A stretch of 48,209 nt of DNA from positions 1-48,209 of the forward strand of contig CARAIG010000030.1 in the NCBI GenBank assembly GCA_948938605.1, read 5' to 3'. Below, in pieces: positions 9,901-18,375 of this stretch. Position numbers and translations under genes: made by a program. How positions within the stretch are numbered: position 1 is the stretch's first letter; each line of letters begins with the position of its first letter. This DNA comes from an uncultured Eubacteriales bacterium (GTDB lineage Bacteria; Bacillota; Clostridia; Christensenellales; CAG-314). A model generated the notes under the pieces. The model made no database searches. It was not told the DNA's origin and saw only the letters and a program-made list of their open reading frames with translations.

Positions 9901-11715
9901 AAGGAAGCTAATCTTGCGTCCGCAAAGGAAATAGGCGGTAGTGCCTTCGAAGGAAGCGGAATCGAAACATTAACGTTGTCCGACATCGTATCGATTGACA
10001 GTTTCGCCTTTGCCGAAACAAATATCAAAACGGTAAATATACCCGCTTCGTTCGATACGTATATGTATAACCAAACGTTCTTCCAAGATAACAACGCGGG
10101 CGAAAACGAACAAGTATTAGGCAAAAAGGCTTTGGCTCTTGCCGGCGGCGCGTTTATGAATATCGATACGCTTACAGCGTTTACGGTTGAACAAGGTAAC
10201 AAAACTTTCTTCGCCGAAGACGGCGTGCTTTACGCAAAGGTTAATAAGGATAAGGACGGCAACAGTAACGAATACGTGCTTGTTCATTATCCTTCGGGCA
10301 AAACTGATAAGGAATACACCGTTTTGGAAGGTACTGTACGTCTTGGCGATTACGCCTTCTATGGCAACAAAACATTGGAAAAAGTAACGTTCCCCGTTTC
10401 GTTGAAGTCCATTGGCGCAAATGCGTTCTACAATGACGACAAGAGCGGTAGCGTCATTCGCGAATACGTCTTTAAAGCGGTTGAAGCGCCGATTTTGGAA
10501 TCCGTATACAGCGTTACTCAGCAAATGATTAACGAGCGCGACTTGGTGTTCTCTAACTATCTAAGCATATTCAGTACGGTTTACTACGCAAACTTCGGTA
10601 ACTACGCAGCATACATCACCGAAGAAGACCACGTAAAGGGACAAATCAAGTGGTTGAAGGAAGAAGGCGAAGACGTCAGCGGATTGACATATACCGCACC
10701 TACGTACAATTACAAAATCACCCGTCCTGAAAACGGCATCGGATACGACAATCCTATTTGGAAAGCGTATTTCAGTGACAAAAATACCACATTGTCGGCT
10801 TATGCTGCCGAACGTATAACATATAACGCAATCAATGCAATAAGTGCAATTCCAAGCGCTGCGGAAATTAAAGCGTTAGTTGACGGAATTTCCGGCAAGG
10901 ACGCTAAACTTGAAAAACTTAACGAAATTTCTAAAAATTCATTGCAGATTGCCCGTAACGCGTACGGTTTAATTACTAACGACGGACAAAAAGCACTCGT
11001 CACTGAGTATTCTAAACTACTTGCCAGTGAAAAAGCAGTCCGCGATATCAAAGCGGAATTAGGTCAACCCGTTGCTTTGAAGGAATTGACTCGTCAAGGT
11101 TTCTACAAAACAAGCTATATCGAAGGCGAAAAGTTCGATCCTCAAGATATGAGCATTGTGGCTGTTTACGAAGACGGTTCGTTGGTGGAATTGACTCCCG
11201 AAACCTACGAATTGGACAAAACAGATGAACTTGGCGTCAACGACACAAGCGTAAGTATTTCTTACGGCGGAAAGAGTTTGATACTGCAAATTCAAGTATC
11301 TGCTAAACCCGTACCCGAACCTGTTAAGCATACAGTAACGTTTACAGGCGAAGGCGTGACGAACTCGACCGTACAAGTAAACGACGGCGACAAAGTTTCC
11401 GCTCCGCAAAGTCCTAAGCGTGAAGGTTATACGTTTAAGTATTGGGCTAAACAAGGCGAAACGACAGCGTACGACTTTAATACGGCTGTAACCGATGATT
11501 TAACATTAGTTGCCGTATGGGAACAAGTAAACGGCAATACCGAACAAACGACGAATGTCGGTCTTGTAGTAGGACTGTCTGTCGGCGGCGCAGTAGTGTT
11601 AGCAGGCGTAGCAGTACTAGTAGTATTGTTGCTCCGTAAAAAGAAACTTGCAGCTGTAAACTCGTCAACCGTTGTTGAAGAACAAACTGACGACAAAACT
11701 AACAAAGCGGAATAG
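3976..11715 (+). CDS. Giant S8 subtilisin-family surface protease with LRR, Ig-like and InlB repeats
   Basis: A 2579-residue secreted protease. It opens with a lipoprotein signal peptide (lipobox ending SIGC, Cys 27). The peptidase S8 catalytic residues are visible: Asp211 in AVLDTG, His286 in HGTHVAG, oxyanion Asn396 in AAGNE and Ser642 in GTSMASP. A protease-associated insert lies between Asn396 and Ser642 (about 480-600), as in lactocepin and C5a-peptidase relatives, followed by an Fn3-like domain near 710. Later come a Big_2 Ig-like domain (about 1310-1367), a long array of BspA-type leucine-rich repeats (about 1380-2190), a Big_3-like domain (about 2370-2443), an InlB_B repeat (about 2454-2517) and a C-terminal membrane helix (2529-2553) followed by RKKK. 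A GGAG site 10 bases upstream supports the start. The small membrane protein lies upstream; a lipoprotein and an Opp importer lie downstream, which suggests host or dietary protein digestion coupled to peptide uptake. Confidence 0.93.
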   Translation: MHIRKKWILTLCCICMACVMGATSIGCSLNGAVNGSNNLQAPSAKLENVTGQYDVSNLKNANLNDSVLKLDSAQTEMSVIVDLGGKGLYDIYDKTETFASFASSDRAVKYLKTLTNQQNKVISALQKSGIEYTYRGAYTSVSNAIALRIKTADFYKLGSVEGVKQVYRNEVYSIPQTIDPVTNYTPVYSTGVYDSSDVDYQGDGMLVAVLDTGLDYTHSAFQVMPDTTDPVYWNHSKIAAKFNGGAPLYSQSIGFSVDDVYVNDKVVYAFDYADDDNDVYPSYSNHGTHVAGIIAGKDENKVVDDKGNTFIGVAPNAQLAIMKVFTDNLDSEMLGGADSIGILHAIDDCAKLGVDVINMSLGSTGGFSDELSDNYVTRVYNDIQDLGISLIVAAGNEYSSGYGGGNGTNLASNPDSGTVGSPSSYEASLSVASIEGQKAPYIVGNSGSKESVAFITNSSDAYGNELDFIENLYKAVEKANKTTLDRNKPLEVPYVVIGGVGNLMNYTSSIRRQLKSTPTIALVKRGDISFADKVQYAMDNGAVACIIYNNLSGTIRMSLGDLVNPIPACSIGLEAGTNLVNNAVSSKGTVTISKDYTAGPFMSEFSSWGPTPSLRLKPEITAYGGKILSAIAGGYDQLSGTSMASPNMAGMVALMRQHVRETYSLTGAELNARVYQMLMSTTTMVNNDEGNPYSPRKQGAGLGSLKSALETLGYITVGNSPKTKIELLDDPKRTGIYEMEFTIHNVSNDKAISYTPHVYNMTETLAVDGRTVAEKAHMLDDTDVKVYVEGTLTDGRVTVPKASSVNVKVVLTLGDAGRKYIEDSFKNGMYVEGFVRFEEGLDEDSKEICDIGVPYLAFYGDWADAPLFDYTVFEISENENDSSIEFDDKIHPTASATTPLGLYEDTYIIPLGSYIYNMEETDVAINTTEERAALSIFNGDYAPIRAINEFYGVYAGLLRGAKEMDISIRDTVTGEIVFENTVYNQRKSYAGGGGNYGSPVTLGVRPFEWDWNNNTQYELNLTGRLDWKRDGKDELVTPNKNSFSFKFTVDYEAPTITDYRVRFEPYTENRETKYRIYMDVDVFDNQYSMALMPCFIQDNTLYSMTRYPIPIYSQKNEVTTVSFEITDYYEDYVKQGKMFLYPMDYAMNHSLYRVTLDEAVNYPTEVLFEEDGRLTKSRVETVGSGENAYSYQAYRLTLAPNELYKLTQTSVAPDGAVNHKLYWQVDNSDTVKAYESEIFAGSELTNNAVLKLISNDRIVAKINVTVRGEKQSEPRLRSIEFLPVFNGDNYVSAVGMSLPLNNNTQTKLNVQVNPWYYGDVELKWDTNNARVATVDENGVVSTHATGTAWISATSVKNPTIDVRVQVVVSSDYEIRNYRLYKYYGGEIADIPGELNIMYLDEECFQDNKIVKKVILPDTLTEIPENAFVGCDNLEEVVIPASCLVILNDAFKDCKNLKKITLKHFENKVDHEETVGSLTVGNGAFSGCTSLNEIVNIDRLTTVGNRAFYGCTSLTSLDISGLRIASSEVFANCTNLATVTMSAQTQLGRSMFKGCVSLNNVVINTPVLPYGVFEGCTNLTNVSFAEGLKVKSIGDAAFANCANLTQITLPDGDYTLGADVFSGCKKLATVNLSKDTHIVGDILSPFSACEVLSAINIDSANAYYASVDGVLYSKDMQTLVLVPVLAEVNDSNIPATVKYIGASAFADNKLLTSIDLSRYQKVGAYAFAGTGLVSVTIPANWKTIPEGLFCECDRLATVLFENGSQLEIIGENAFSGCIALTQITLPDSLKEIRFGAFMDCSKLSGTFNLPNVEVFGSYVFAGTKITAIEAPKATTLDEYAFIAMRSLIKVVLGPVTSMGDGIFLDIQRNAITGETSLVGNSSIQSVELLDGATVIGTYFLALGSGTGHLTEVILPSSIKTIGEFAFLGRSELTSINLEGVKAVGEQAFMGCDKLANVDLSTIETIGLAAFAFTQSLKEANLASAKEIGGSAFEGSGIETLTLSDIVSIDSFAFAETNIKTVNIPASFDTYMYNQTFFQDNNAGENEQVLGKKALALAGGAFMNIDTLTAFTVEQGNKTFFAEDGVLYAKVNKDKDGNSNEYVLVHYPSGKTDKEYTVLEGTVRLGDYAFYGNKTLEKVTFPVSLKSIGANAFYNDDKSGSVIREYVFKAVEAPILESVYSVTQQMINERDLVFSNYLSIFSTVYYANFGNYAAYITEEDHVKGQIKWLKEEGEDVSGLTYTAPTYNYKITRPENGIGYDNPIWKAYFSDKNTTLSAYAAERITYNAINAISAIPSAAEIKALVDGISGKDAKLEKLNEISKNSLQIARNAYGLITNDGQKALVTEYSKLLASEKAVRDIKAELGQPVALKELTRQGFYKTSYIEGEKFDPQDMSIVAVYEDGSLVELTPETYELDKTDELGVNDTSVSISYGGKSLILQIQVSAKPVPEPVKHTVTFTGEGVTNSTVQVNDGDKVSAPQSPKREGYTFKYWAKQGETTAYDFNTAVTDDLTLVAVWEQVNGNTEQTTNVGLVVGLSVGGAVVLAGVAVLVVLLLRKKKLAAVNSSTVVEEQTDDKTNKAE

Positions 11716-11733
11716 TTAAAAGGTACTGTAACT

Positions 11734-12882
11734 ATGAAAAAAACTAAAATTATACTGTTATTATGTATGATAGCGTTATGCGCTCTCTCGATTGCACTCC
11801 TAGTGGGGTGCAATATCGGGGGCGTGCAGTACGAGTACGACTATCTGGTCACATTCAACTACAACGTAGATAACCTTGGGGTTGCAACAAACTGTAAAGA
11901 CCAATACTTGGGCGTAAACGACGGCGACAAGCTTATAGCGCCGGGTGATAACGACAAATTCAAGTTTATAACTGTCAACAACTTTTACAATAAAGGTTGG
12001 TATACGGCGGTTTTGGACGACAAAGGTAACCCCGTTAAGGATGCCGACGGCAATATCGTGTTGGATAAGCAATGGGACTTTAAAAAAGACGTAGTAAAAG
12101 GCAATATGACTTTGTATGCTAATTTCCACAAAAACCCCACGCTTACAATAAAGGTGGAAGGCGGTAACGACCTTGTGGTAACTAAACTTCCCGGCGAAGT
12201 ATACAATAAACCCGTATCGGATAAAAACAAACCGCAAAAAGACGGTTTCACGTTTATTGATTACTACACCGACGAGACTTATACAACCAAATTCCAGTTC
12301 CCTTATACTTTTACCGAAGACGACGAAGTGTGTTATGCATTGCTTTTGGAAGGCGATTGGGATATTGTAACAAGCGTGGCGTCGTTTAGATCTGCTTTGT
12401 CTCGTAAACATAATATGTTTATAGACGTACCTAAGGGTGAACTTGATTTTGCGGATACTTTGTTCCGCGACGGACAGTTTAATTTGGGATACAACGGCAA
12501 AATTTACGGACACGGCTGCGTGCTTAAAAATATAAATATATCCGCTACTTATAACAGAGCAACCAAGGAAAAAGACTTTTCGTTTTTCGGTAATCTCGGT
12601 CCCGATGCGGAAATTAATGACATAACATTTGAAAACTTAACTTTTGCCGTCGATGTAAGCGGTACGGACAGTCCCGATTTGCGCATATCGCTGTTTGCAA
12701 CCGATATTGCCAACGGTGCGCAATTAAATAATGTAACAATTACAAATTGTACGCTTAATTATAAGGGAAGCACCAATTACGTTATAGATACCTACGGCTA
12801 TTACATCACATCGGCTCAAACATACGAATGTTTCGATCCGTCGCAATTAACCGTTAAAAATGAGATAGTTGCATTATCGTAA
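11734..12882 (+). CDS. Lipoprotein with InlB-type repeats
   Basis: A 382-residue protein with a clear lipoprotein signal: Lys-rich start, hydrophobic run and lipobox LLVGC. The middle holds two degenerate InlB_B-like units, the first near 38-133 (YLVTFNYNV to MTLYANF) and the second near 137-205 (LTIKVEGGNDLVV to EVCYALL, with FTFIDYYTDETY). The C-terminal 170 residues have short beta strands with repeated N-I and N-V turns (INDITFENLTF, LNNVTITNCTL), which suggests a right-handed beta-helix. It starts 18 bases after the protease gene with a weak AAAGG site and no terminator between, so it is probably co-transcribed. Likely a surface binding protein; ligand unknown. Confidence 0.85.
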   Translation: MKKTKIILLLCMIALCALSIALLVGCNIGGVQYEYDYLVTFNYNVDNLGVATNCKDQYLGVNDGDKLIAPGDNDKFKFITVNNFYNKGWYTAVLDDKGNPVKDADGNIVLDKQWDFKKDVVKGNMTLYANFHKNPTLTIKVEGGNDLVVTKLPGEVYNKPVSDKNKPQKDGFTFIDYYTDETYTTKFQFPYTFTEDDEVCYALLLEGDWDIVTSVASFRSALSRKHNMFIDVPKGELDFADTLFRDGQFNLGYNGKIYGHGCVLKNINISATYNRATKEKDFSFFGNLGPDAEINDITFENLTFAVDVSGTDSPDLRISLFATDIANGAQLNNVTITNCTLNYKGSTNYVIDTYGYYITSAQTYECFDPSQLTVKNEIVALS

Positions 12883-12898
12883 GGAATATTTTTATAAT
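12869..12898 (+). promoter_or_regulatory. Probable internal promoter for the Opp genes
   Basis: TTGCAT at 12869-12874, an 18-base spacer and a perfect TATAAT at 12893-12898. It overlaps the 3' end of the lipoprotein gene and would start transcription about 20 bases before the binding-protein gene. Confidence 0.55.
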
Positions 12899-12924
12899 TT
12901 AGATATTAAGTAAAGGAGTATATC

Positions 12925-15645
12925 ATGACAAAATTTAAAAGATTTACTGCATTGTTAATGACGATAGTACTTTGTGTGTCGTTGTTTGCATTTGTAGCAT
13001 GCGTAGATCCCAATCCCAATCCCGATCCGGGAACGGATCCGGGGACTAATCCCGGTACGGGTGAAAACCCTGAAACACGTCCGCTCACTATGAGTATTCA
13101 AAATCCCGACGGACTGTTTAACCCGTTTTTCTCGACGTCTGCAATGGACTCGTCCATTATCGGAATGACTCAAATAGGTATGTTGACGTCTACTAAGGAC
13201 GGACAACCCAAGTGGGGCGATGATGAACCCGTTGCTGTTAAAGATTGCAAAATCGAACAAACCGATGACGGAAAATATACCGATTATACATTTATTATTA
13301 AAAACGGTATTAAATTTTCGGACGGACAACCGCTGACTATTAAGGATATACTTTTCAATTTGTATGTTTATCTCGATCCCGTCTATACAGGTTCGTCTAC
13401 AATTTATTCGACGGATATCGTAGGTTTGCAAGCATACCGTCAACAAGATCCCGACGCTAGCGCCGAAGACGCTTCCGCAGCGGAAGACAGATTTATCCGT
13501 AATGCTGCTCAACGCATTACCGAACTTGTTGATTTTGTGCGCGCTTTCGGTATTTACAATCCTCCCGTAGGCGGTGCTCAACCTCCCGATCCCGAGTCTT
13601 ATACAGATGCAGATATTTTATCTTTTTGGGAAAGCATTGTATTTGCAGGCAAAAACTTCCGCAAGGAACTTGAAACAGACTGGAATAACGCTAGCGTCGA
13701 AACATACAAAGACGAAGGCTTTACCGAAAAATGGCAGGTTTTCTTGGCACAAGACGGTGGTATTGACTTCTATCAAAAAGATGCCGCGGGTAAATACATA
13801 AAAGATCCGGTGACTGGAAACAGAAAGGTTGATACTGAAATAATCGCTCAACAAAAAGCGGAACTTGATGAATATTTGGAATTTTATAACCTTGAAGGAA
13901 CTGATGACGATATACGTAATTGGGCAATCAATGCTGTTTACGAAGTATATTTCCCCATTGCCATAAATACTGAAAAGGGCGAATATGTCGAAACCGTATT
14001 CGATACCGAAGATATTGCAACCATTAAAAACCTTTTAAGCGATATTACTGCAAACCGTTTTTCGTCGGTAGTTACTTCGTGGGTTACCGCAAACGATTTG
14101 CTCAGTAAAATAATTGCTGACTTAAAGTCCGAACAATTCGGCGAAGGCGACCATCCCATTAAAACAATAACGGGTATCACTTCCAGTGCTTACGAACTTG
14201 AAAAAGTAACTAAGGATTTTTCAGGTAACAACTTGGGCGAACCCCACGATGTTTTGAATATACGTATCAACAATATCGACCCTAAAGCTATTTGGAATTT
14301 CAGTTTCAACATAGCTCCCATGCATTACTATTCGGGTACGTTCGAAGGTGTAAATTATATTACTTCTTTTGACGCAAAGGAAGGTAATTTCGGATTTAAA
14401 TTTTCAAGCAAAAAATTTTTTGACGAAGTAATCAATGCTTCGGATAAAGTCGGTTTGCCTGTTGGTGCGGGCGTCTATATGGCTTCTACCGTAAACGGCG
14501 GAGTAGCCAAAAACGGCAGCGAATTCAAAAGCGACAACATAGTTTATTACGAACGCAATCCGTATTTCTACACCTTGTTCGGCGACGATACAAGCAAGAA
14601 TGCAAAAATCAAGTACTTCCGTTATAAAATCGTCGAAAGCGATCAAATTCTTAACGCAATAGGCAATAAGGATATTGATATAGGCGATCCTAGCGCTACT
14701 CCTGAAAATATCGACTGGCTCAATAGTAGGGGCATCGAACACGAAGAAGTTATGACTTCCGGTTACGGTTATGTAGGTATTAACCCCCGTTTTATTCCCG
14801 ATGTTGCAGTACGCCGCGCTATAATTAAAGCAATGAACAGGGCGCTTATTAAGGATAACTATTATCAAGACCTTTGTGAAATAATCAACCGTCCTATGTC
14901 CATGGCAAACTGGGCTTTCCCCGATGGAGCAACGGTATATTCCACAACTTACACCGATAAAAACGGTCAATCTCAAACAGTATCTTACGAATATGACCGT
15001 ACGGGTATCGAAATCGAAAAGCTACTCGAAAGTGCCGGTTACGAAAAGCGCAACAATATATACCACAAGGTTTTGGCTGACGGCAGCGACCACGAACTCA
15101 GATACAAGTTTACAATTGCAGGTTCGTCTACCGACCACCCCGCTTATGCAATGTTTATTACTGCTCAAAACCTGCTTAACGACCACGGTTTTGACGTAAA
15201 AGTCGTTACGGCGCAATCGGCGTTGTCCGATTTGTCGGCAGGTAAATTAGCTGTTTGGGCGGCAGCTTGGTCGTCTACAATCGACCCCGATATGTACCAA
15301 GTATACCACAAGGACAGTAGTGCATCATCGGTAAACAACTGGGGCTATCCGCAAATTAAAGCTAACCCCAGGCTGTACAGTTTCGAACAAGGCATAATGG
15401 AAGATTTAAGTTTGCTTATCGAACAAGGCAGAGAGACCAATGACGAGTCCGAACGTAAGGATATATATTCCGACGCATTGGATTTGGTTATGGAATTTGC
15501 AGTAGAATTGCCAACATATCAACGTTTCGACTTGACGGCTTTTAACGGCAAAATTCTTGACCGCGACACTATGACTCCGAAAACCGAACTCAGCCCTTAC
15601 AACGGATTAATCAGCCGTATTTGGGAACTTAACTACATTCAATAA
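12925..15645 (+). CDS. Oligopeptide ABC transporter, substrate-binding lipoprotein (SBP_bac_5)
   Basis: A 906-residue extracellular solute-binding protein of family 5 (OppA/DppA type). It has a signal peptide with lipobox FVAC and then a Pro/Asn/Gly linker (repeated PNP and DPGT) that lifts it off the membrane. Family features are KNGIKFSDGQPLTIKDI (about 124-140), the GYVGINPRFIPDVAVRRAI region (about 615-633) and WSSTIDPDMYQVYH (about 783-796). Family members are usually near 550 residues; the extra length is mainly an acidic, helix-rich stretch at about 175-430. An AAAGGAG site nine bases before the ATG fixes the start. It is the first gene of the importer set and follows the protease and lipoprotein genes. 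Peptides are the most likely ligand, from family and context. Confidence 0.9.
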   Translation: MTKFKRFTALLMTIVLCVSLFAFVACVDPNPNPDPGTDPGTNPGTGENPETRPLTMSIQNPDGLFNPFFSTSAMDSSIIGMTQIGMLTSTKDGQPKWGDDEPVAVKDCKIEQTDDGKYTDYTFIIKNGIKFSDGQPLTIKDILFNLYVYLDPVYTGSSTIYSTDIVGLQAYRQQDPDASAEDASAAEDRFIRNAAQRITELVDFVRAFGIYNPPVGGAQPPDPESYTDADILSFWESIVFAGKNFRKELETDWNNASVETYKDEGFTEKWQVFLAQDGGIDFYQKDAAGKYIKDPVTGNRKVDTEIIAQQKAELDEYLEFYNLEGTDDDIRNWAINAVYEVYFPIAINTEKGEYVETVFDTEDIATIKNLLSDITANRFSSVVTSWVTANDLLSKIIADLKSEQFGEGDHPIKTITGITSSAYELEKVTKDFSGNNLGEPHDVLNIRINNIDPKAIWNFSFNIAPMHYYSGTFEGVNYITSFDAKEGNFGFKFSSKKFFDEVINASDKVGLPVGAGVYMASTVNGGVAKNGSEFKSDNIVYYERNPYFYTLFGDDTSKNAKIKYFRYKIVESDQILNAIGNKDIDIGDPSATPENIDWLNSRGIEHEEVMTSGYGYVGINPRFIPDVAVRRAIIKAMNRALIKDNYYQDLCEIINRPMSMANWAFPDGATVYSTTYTDKNGQSQTVSYEYDRTGIEIEKLLESAGYEKRNNIYHKVLADGSDHELRYKFTIAGSSTDHPAYAMFITAQNLLNDHGFDVKVVTAQSALSDLSAGKLAVWAAAWSSTIDPDMYQVYHKDSSASSVNNWGYPQIKANPRLYSFEQGIMEDLSLLIEQGRETNDESERKDIYSDALDLVMEFAVELPTYQRFDLTAFNGKILDRDTMTPKTELSPYNGLISRIWELNYIQ

Positions 15646-15660
15646 TTCCACACAACACTA

Positions 15661-15704
15661 CAAGGAAATATAAGACAGCGGCATAGCCCGCTTGTCTTTC
15701 CTTG
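15661..15704 (+). promoter_or_regulatory. Strong intercistronic hairpin between binding protein and permease genes
   Basis: CAAGGA and TCCTTG close a long stem whose inner arms are AAGACA-GCGG and CCGCTTGTCTT with a one-base bulge. No T-run follows. This position and form fit a 3' stabiliser or attenuator that lets the binding protein outnumber the permease. Confidence 0.7.
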
Positions 15705-15719
15705 TAAAGGTAGGTTACA

Positions 15720-17270
15720 GTGAAAACGTTAAAATACGTAATAAAACGTCTGCTGCTTGCGGTATTAATACTGTTAGGCGTGTCGGTAATCATTTTCGGT
15801 TTGTCCCGTATGATGCCTACCGACTACATCGACGACAAGTATTCGGCGCAAATACAGCAAGGCACAATCAGCCAAGACGACGTTGACAGAATAAAGGAGT
15901 TGTACGGACTTTCTATGCCCGAAGCATACTTGACCGCTCTTGCTCCCGAAGGAAGTCAAGTTGCGGGAGTATCTTTCCGTAAAAATGCCAAAGTTTTGGA
16001 CAAGGAACACGTTGACGAATATATCAACAATCCCGATTCGACCGACGAAATAAAAATTAAAACTTACTCCGATTGGTACAAGGGTATGAAAATCGGTATC
16101 AGCAGCGACCAAAAGGCTACAGGTTCCAGTTTCAATTCAATCAACGGCGACAAAAATTTGCGTCTTTATCTTAACGCAGACAATTCGTACGAAGTGTACG
16201 AAGTGTTAATGTCACAAATCGATTCGTCCGAAACCGACGGTGAAGACGATAAAAAGGACGAAAACGCCGACATTAAAATTGTCGAAAAGTTGGAACGCGT
16301 TGAAGAAGGTATGTATGCTGTTAATGCCGACGGTTCTATAACGGTTACTTACGGTACTTTTAAGCACGATGAAAAAACGGACAAAATTACTAATGTTAAC
16401 ACATTTGTAAGTAACGGTAAAAAAGTCAACATTCAAATTACATACAGCGAAGCAAGTTTTTGGAATAAAGCAGGCGCAATATTTGCCAGCTATTTCGAAT
16501 GGTTGGGCAATATGTTTAAGGGCGACTTGGGCGTATCGTTTAAGTACGGCAAGCCTGTATCCCAAGTAATTGTTCAAAATATGGGCATATCTTTTGTCAT
16601 ATCCTTTGTTGCAACTATATTGCAGTTTGCAATAGCCATTCCTTTGGGCATAAAGGCTGCTACAAACCAATACGGTGTTATTGACTATACCGTAACGGTA
16701 TTTGCTATGATAGGTATAAGTTTGCCCACATTCTTCCTTGCAAACCTATTTATACGTTTGTTTGCAGTTGAACTCGGTTGGTTTGAAGTAGGCGGTCTTG
16801 TGTCGGGTTCGTTACCTGTTGACGCAAGTTGGTTTACGCGCTTTATCAACCAAGCATGGCACTTAGTCTTGCCTATGATAGTGCTTGTCATTTTGTCTAT
16901 CGGCGGACTTATGCGTTACACGCGTACAAATACGTTGGAAGTGTTAAATGCCGACTACATCCGTACAGCGCGCGCAAAAGGCGTGTCCGAACATACGGTA
17001 GTGTACAAGCACGCATTCCGCAATACAATGATTCCCTTGGTTACAATGCTTGCAGGTATTTTGCCTAGCTTGTTCAGCGGCGCAATGATTACCGAAACGG
17101 TTTTCTCTATCCCCGGTATCGGTAAACTTGCTTACGACGCTTTGGTAGCAAAGGACATTCCCTTTATTATGGGCTACAATATGTTTATGGCAATTCTTAC
17201 GGTTCTGGGCACATTGCTTAGCGACTTGATGTATGCGGTAGTAGATCCGCGCGTAAAACTTGGAGGTTGA
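15720..17270 (+). CDS. oppB: Oligopeptide ABC transporter permease, OppB-like, with large extracellular insert
   Basis: A 516-residue inner-membrane permease of the binding-protein-dependent family. The N-terminal helix (about 8-28) and the IKELYGLSMPEAY segment match OppB. The usual GDLG motif, near residue 90 in standard OppB, is displaced to about residue 267 by an insert of roughly 175 hydrophilic residues that should face outside. The transport domain fills about 280-516, with the EAA loop near 412-439 (YIRTARAKGVSEHTVVYKHA). Start is the GTG at 15720 with an AAAGGTAGG site upstream; no in-frame ATG fits better. The next permease follows after eight bases. OppB versus DppB cannot be told apart from sequence alone. 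Confidence 0.9.
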   Translation: MKTLKYVIKRLLLAVLILLGVSVIIFGLSRMMPTDYIDDKYSAQIQQGTISQDDVDRIKELYGLSMPEAYLTALAPEGSQVAGVSFRKNAKVLDKEHVDEYINNPDSTDEIKIKTYSDWYKGMKIGISSDQKATGSSFNSINGDKNLRLYLNADNSYEVYEVLMSQIDSSETDGEDDKKDENADIKIVEKLERVEEGMYAVNADGSITVTYGTFKHDEKTDKITNVNTFVSNGKKVNIQITYSEASFWNKAGAIFASYFEWLGNMFKGDLGVSFKYGKPVSQVIVQNMGISFVISFVATILQFAIAIPLGIKAATNQYGVIDYTVTVFAMIGISLPTFFLANLFIRLFAVELGWFEVGGLVSGSLPVDASWFTRFINQAWHLVLPMIVLVILSIGGLMRYTRTNTLEVLNADYIRTARAKGVSEHTVVYKHAFRNTMIPLVTMLAGILPSLFSGAMITETVFSIPGIGKLAYDALVAKDIPFIMGYNMFMAILTVLGTLLSDLMYAVVDPRVKLGG

Positions 17271-17278
17271 GGTGAATT

Positions 17279-18373
17279 ATGAAGTCTAAAAAAGATGAAA
17301 TTTTCGAACAAACCGAAATCCAAGAAGAATCGGTAACTACTACGGTGGCGGAAGTAACCGAAGACGAAGAACTCAGTATAGAAGAAGCAACCGACCGTAC
17401 CATCAGTCCTACCCGTATGGTTTTAAAACGGTTTTTCCGTTCTAAACTGTCAATGGCAGGTTTAATAATACTGCTTGTACTGTTTTTGTTTTCATTTTTG
17501 TTCCCGTTATTCAAATTTTTGCCCTTTGTTTGGGGCGAACAGGAACAGGACGATTCGAACCCCGTAGTGGAAACGCGCGTTAACCCTATCGAAGTTGAAG
17601 GGGAGGACGGAACAATACACACTGTTTACGTAGTAGAGTATTTTTACCGTACTAACTACAAGGCTCCGTCTGCAACACATTGGCTGGGTACTGATGACAA
17701 AGGTTTCGACGTATTTTCACGTTTGATGTACGGCGGACGTATTTCCCTTACCGTAGGTTTTGTCGTAGTAATACTGGAAACGATTATCGGTATTATTTTA
17801 GGCGGAATTGCAGGTTACTTCGGCGGTTGGGTTGACAACCTTATCATGCGTATAGTCGACATATTCAACTGCGTACCTAATTTCCCGATACTTATGATTA
17901 TCGGCGTATCTTTGGAAGCGCAGGAAATCGACGGCTCGGCTAAATTGTACATAATGATGGCAATGCTGACGTTGTTCGGCTGGGCAGGTACAGCACGTCT
18001 TGTCCGCGGACAAATTTTGTCCCTGCGTGAACAGGAGTTTATGCTCAGTGCCGAAGCAAGCGGACTTCCCGTATCCCACAAGATTATTAAACACTTGGTT
18101 CCTAACGTAATGCCCCAACTTATTGTTTCTATGACGTTGGGACTGGGCAGCGTAATTCTTACCGAAGCAACGTTGGGTTACTTAGGTATAGGTATTTCCC
18201 CCGTATATGCTACTTGGGGCAATATGATTAACTCTGCAACCAATCAAACAGTTTTGAACCTTTATCCCAACTTGTGGATCGCCCCCGGTGTATGTATTGT
18301 TTTGGCGGTTTTGGCGTTCAACTTCATAGGCGACGGACTCCGCGACGCTTTTGACCCGAAATCAAGGAGATAA
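17279..18373 (+). CDS. oppC: Oligopeptide ABC transporter permease, OppC-like
   Basis: A 364-residue permease partner of the gene upstream. An acidic N-terminal tail (about 1-45, rich in Glu) precedes the first helix (LIILLVLFLFSFLFPLF). A hydrophilic insert of about 50 residues follows before the conserved HWLGTDDKGFDVFSRLMYGG motif typical of OppC/DppC. The EAA loop is near 254-279 (FMLSAEASGLPVSHKIIKHL). It ends with DGLRDAFDPKSRR, the usual OppC tail. GAGGTGA lies just before the ATG, overlapping the end of oppB. The ATPase gene starts two bases after the stop, so translation is coupled. Confidence 0.93.
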   Translation: MKSKKDEIFEQTEIQEESVTTTVAEVTEDEELSIEEATDRTISPTRMVLKRFFRSKLSMAGLIILLVLFLFSFLFPLFKFLPFVWGEQEQDDSNPVVETRVNPIEVEGEDGTIHTVYVVEYFYRTNYKAPSATHWLGTDDKGFDVFSRLMYGGRISLTVGFVVVILETIIGIILGGIAGYFGGWVDNLIMRIVDIFNCVPNFPILMIIGVSLEAQEIDGSAKLYIMMAMLTLFGWAGTARLVRGQILSLREQEFMLSAEASGLPVSHKIIKHLVPNVMPQLIVSMTLGLGSVILTEATLGYLGIGISPVYATWGNMINSATNQTVLNLYPNLWIAPGVCIVLAVLAFNFIGDGLRDAFDPKSRR

Positions 18374-18375
18374 CT

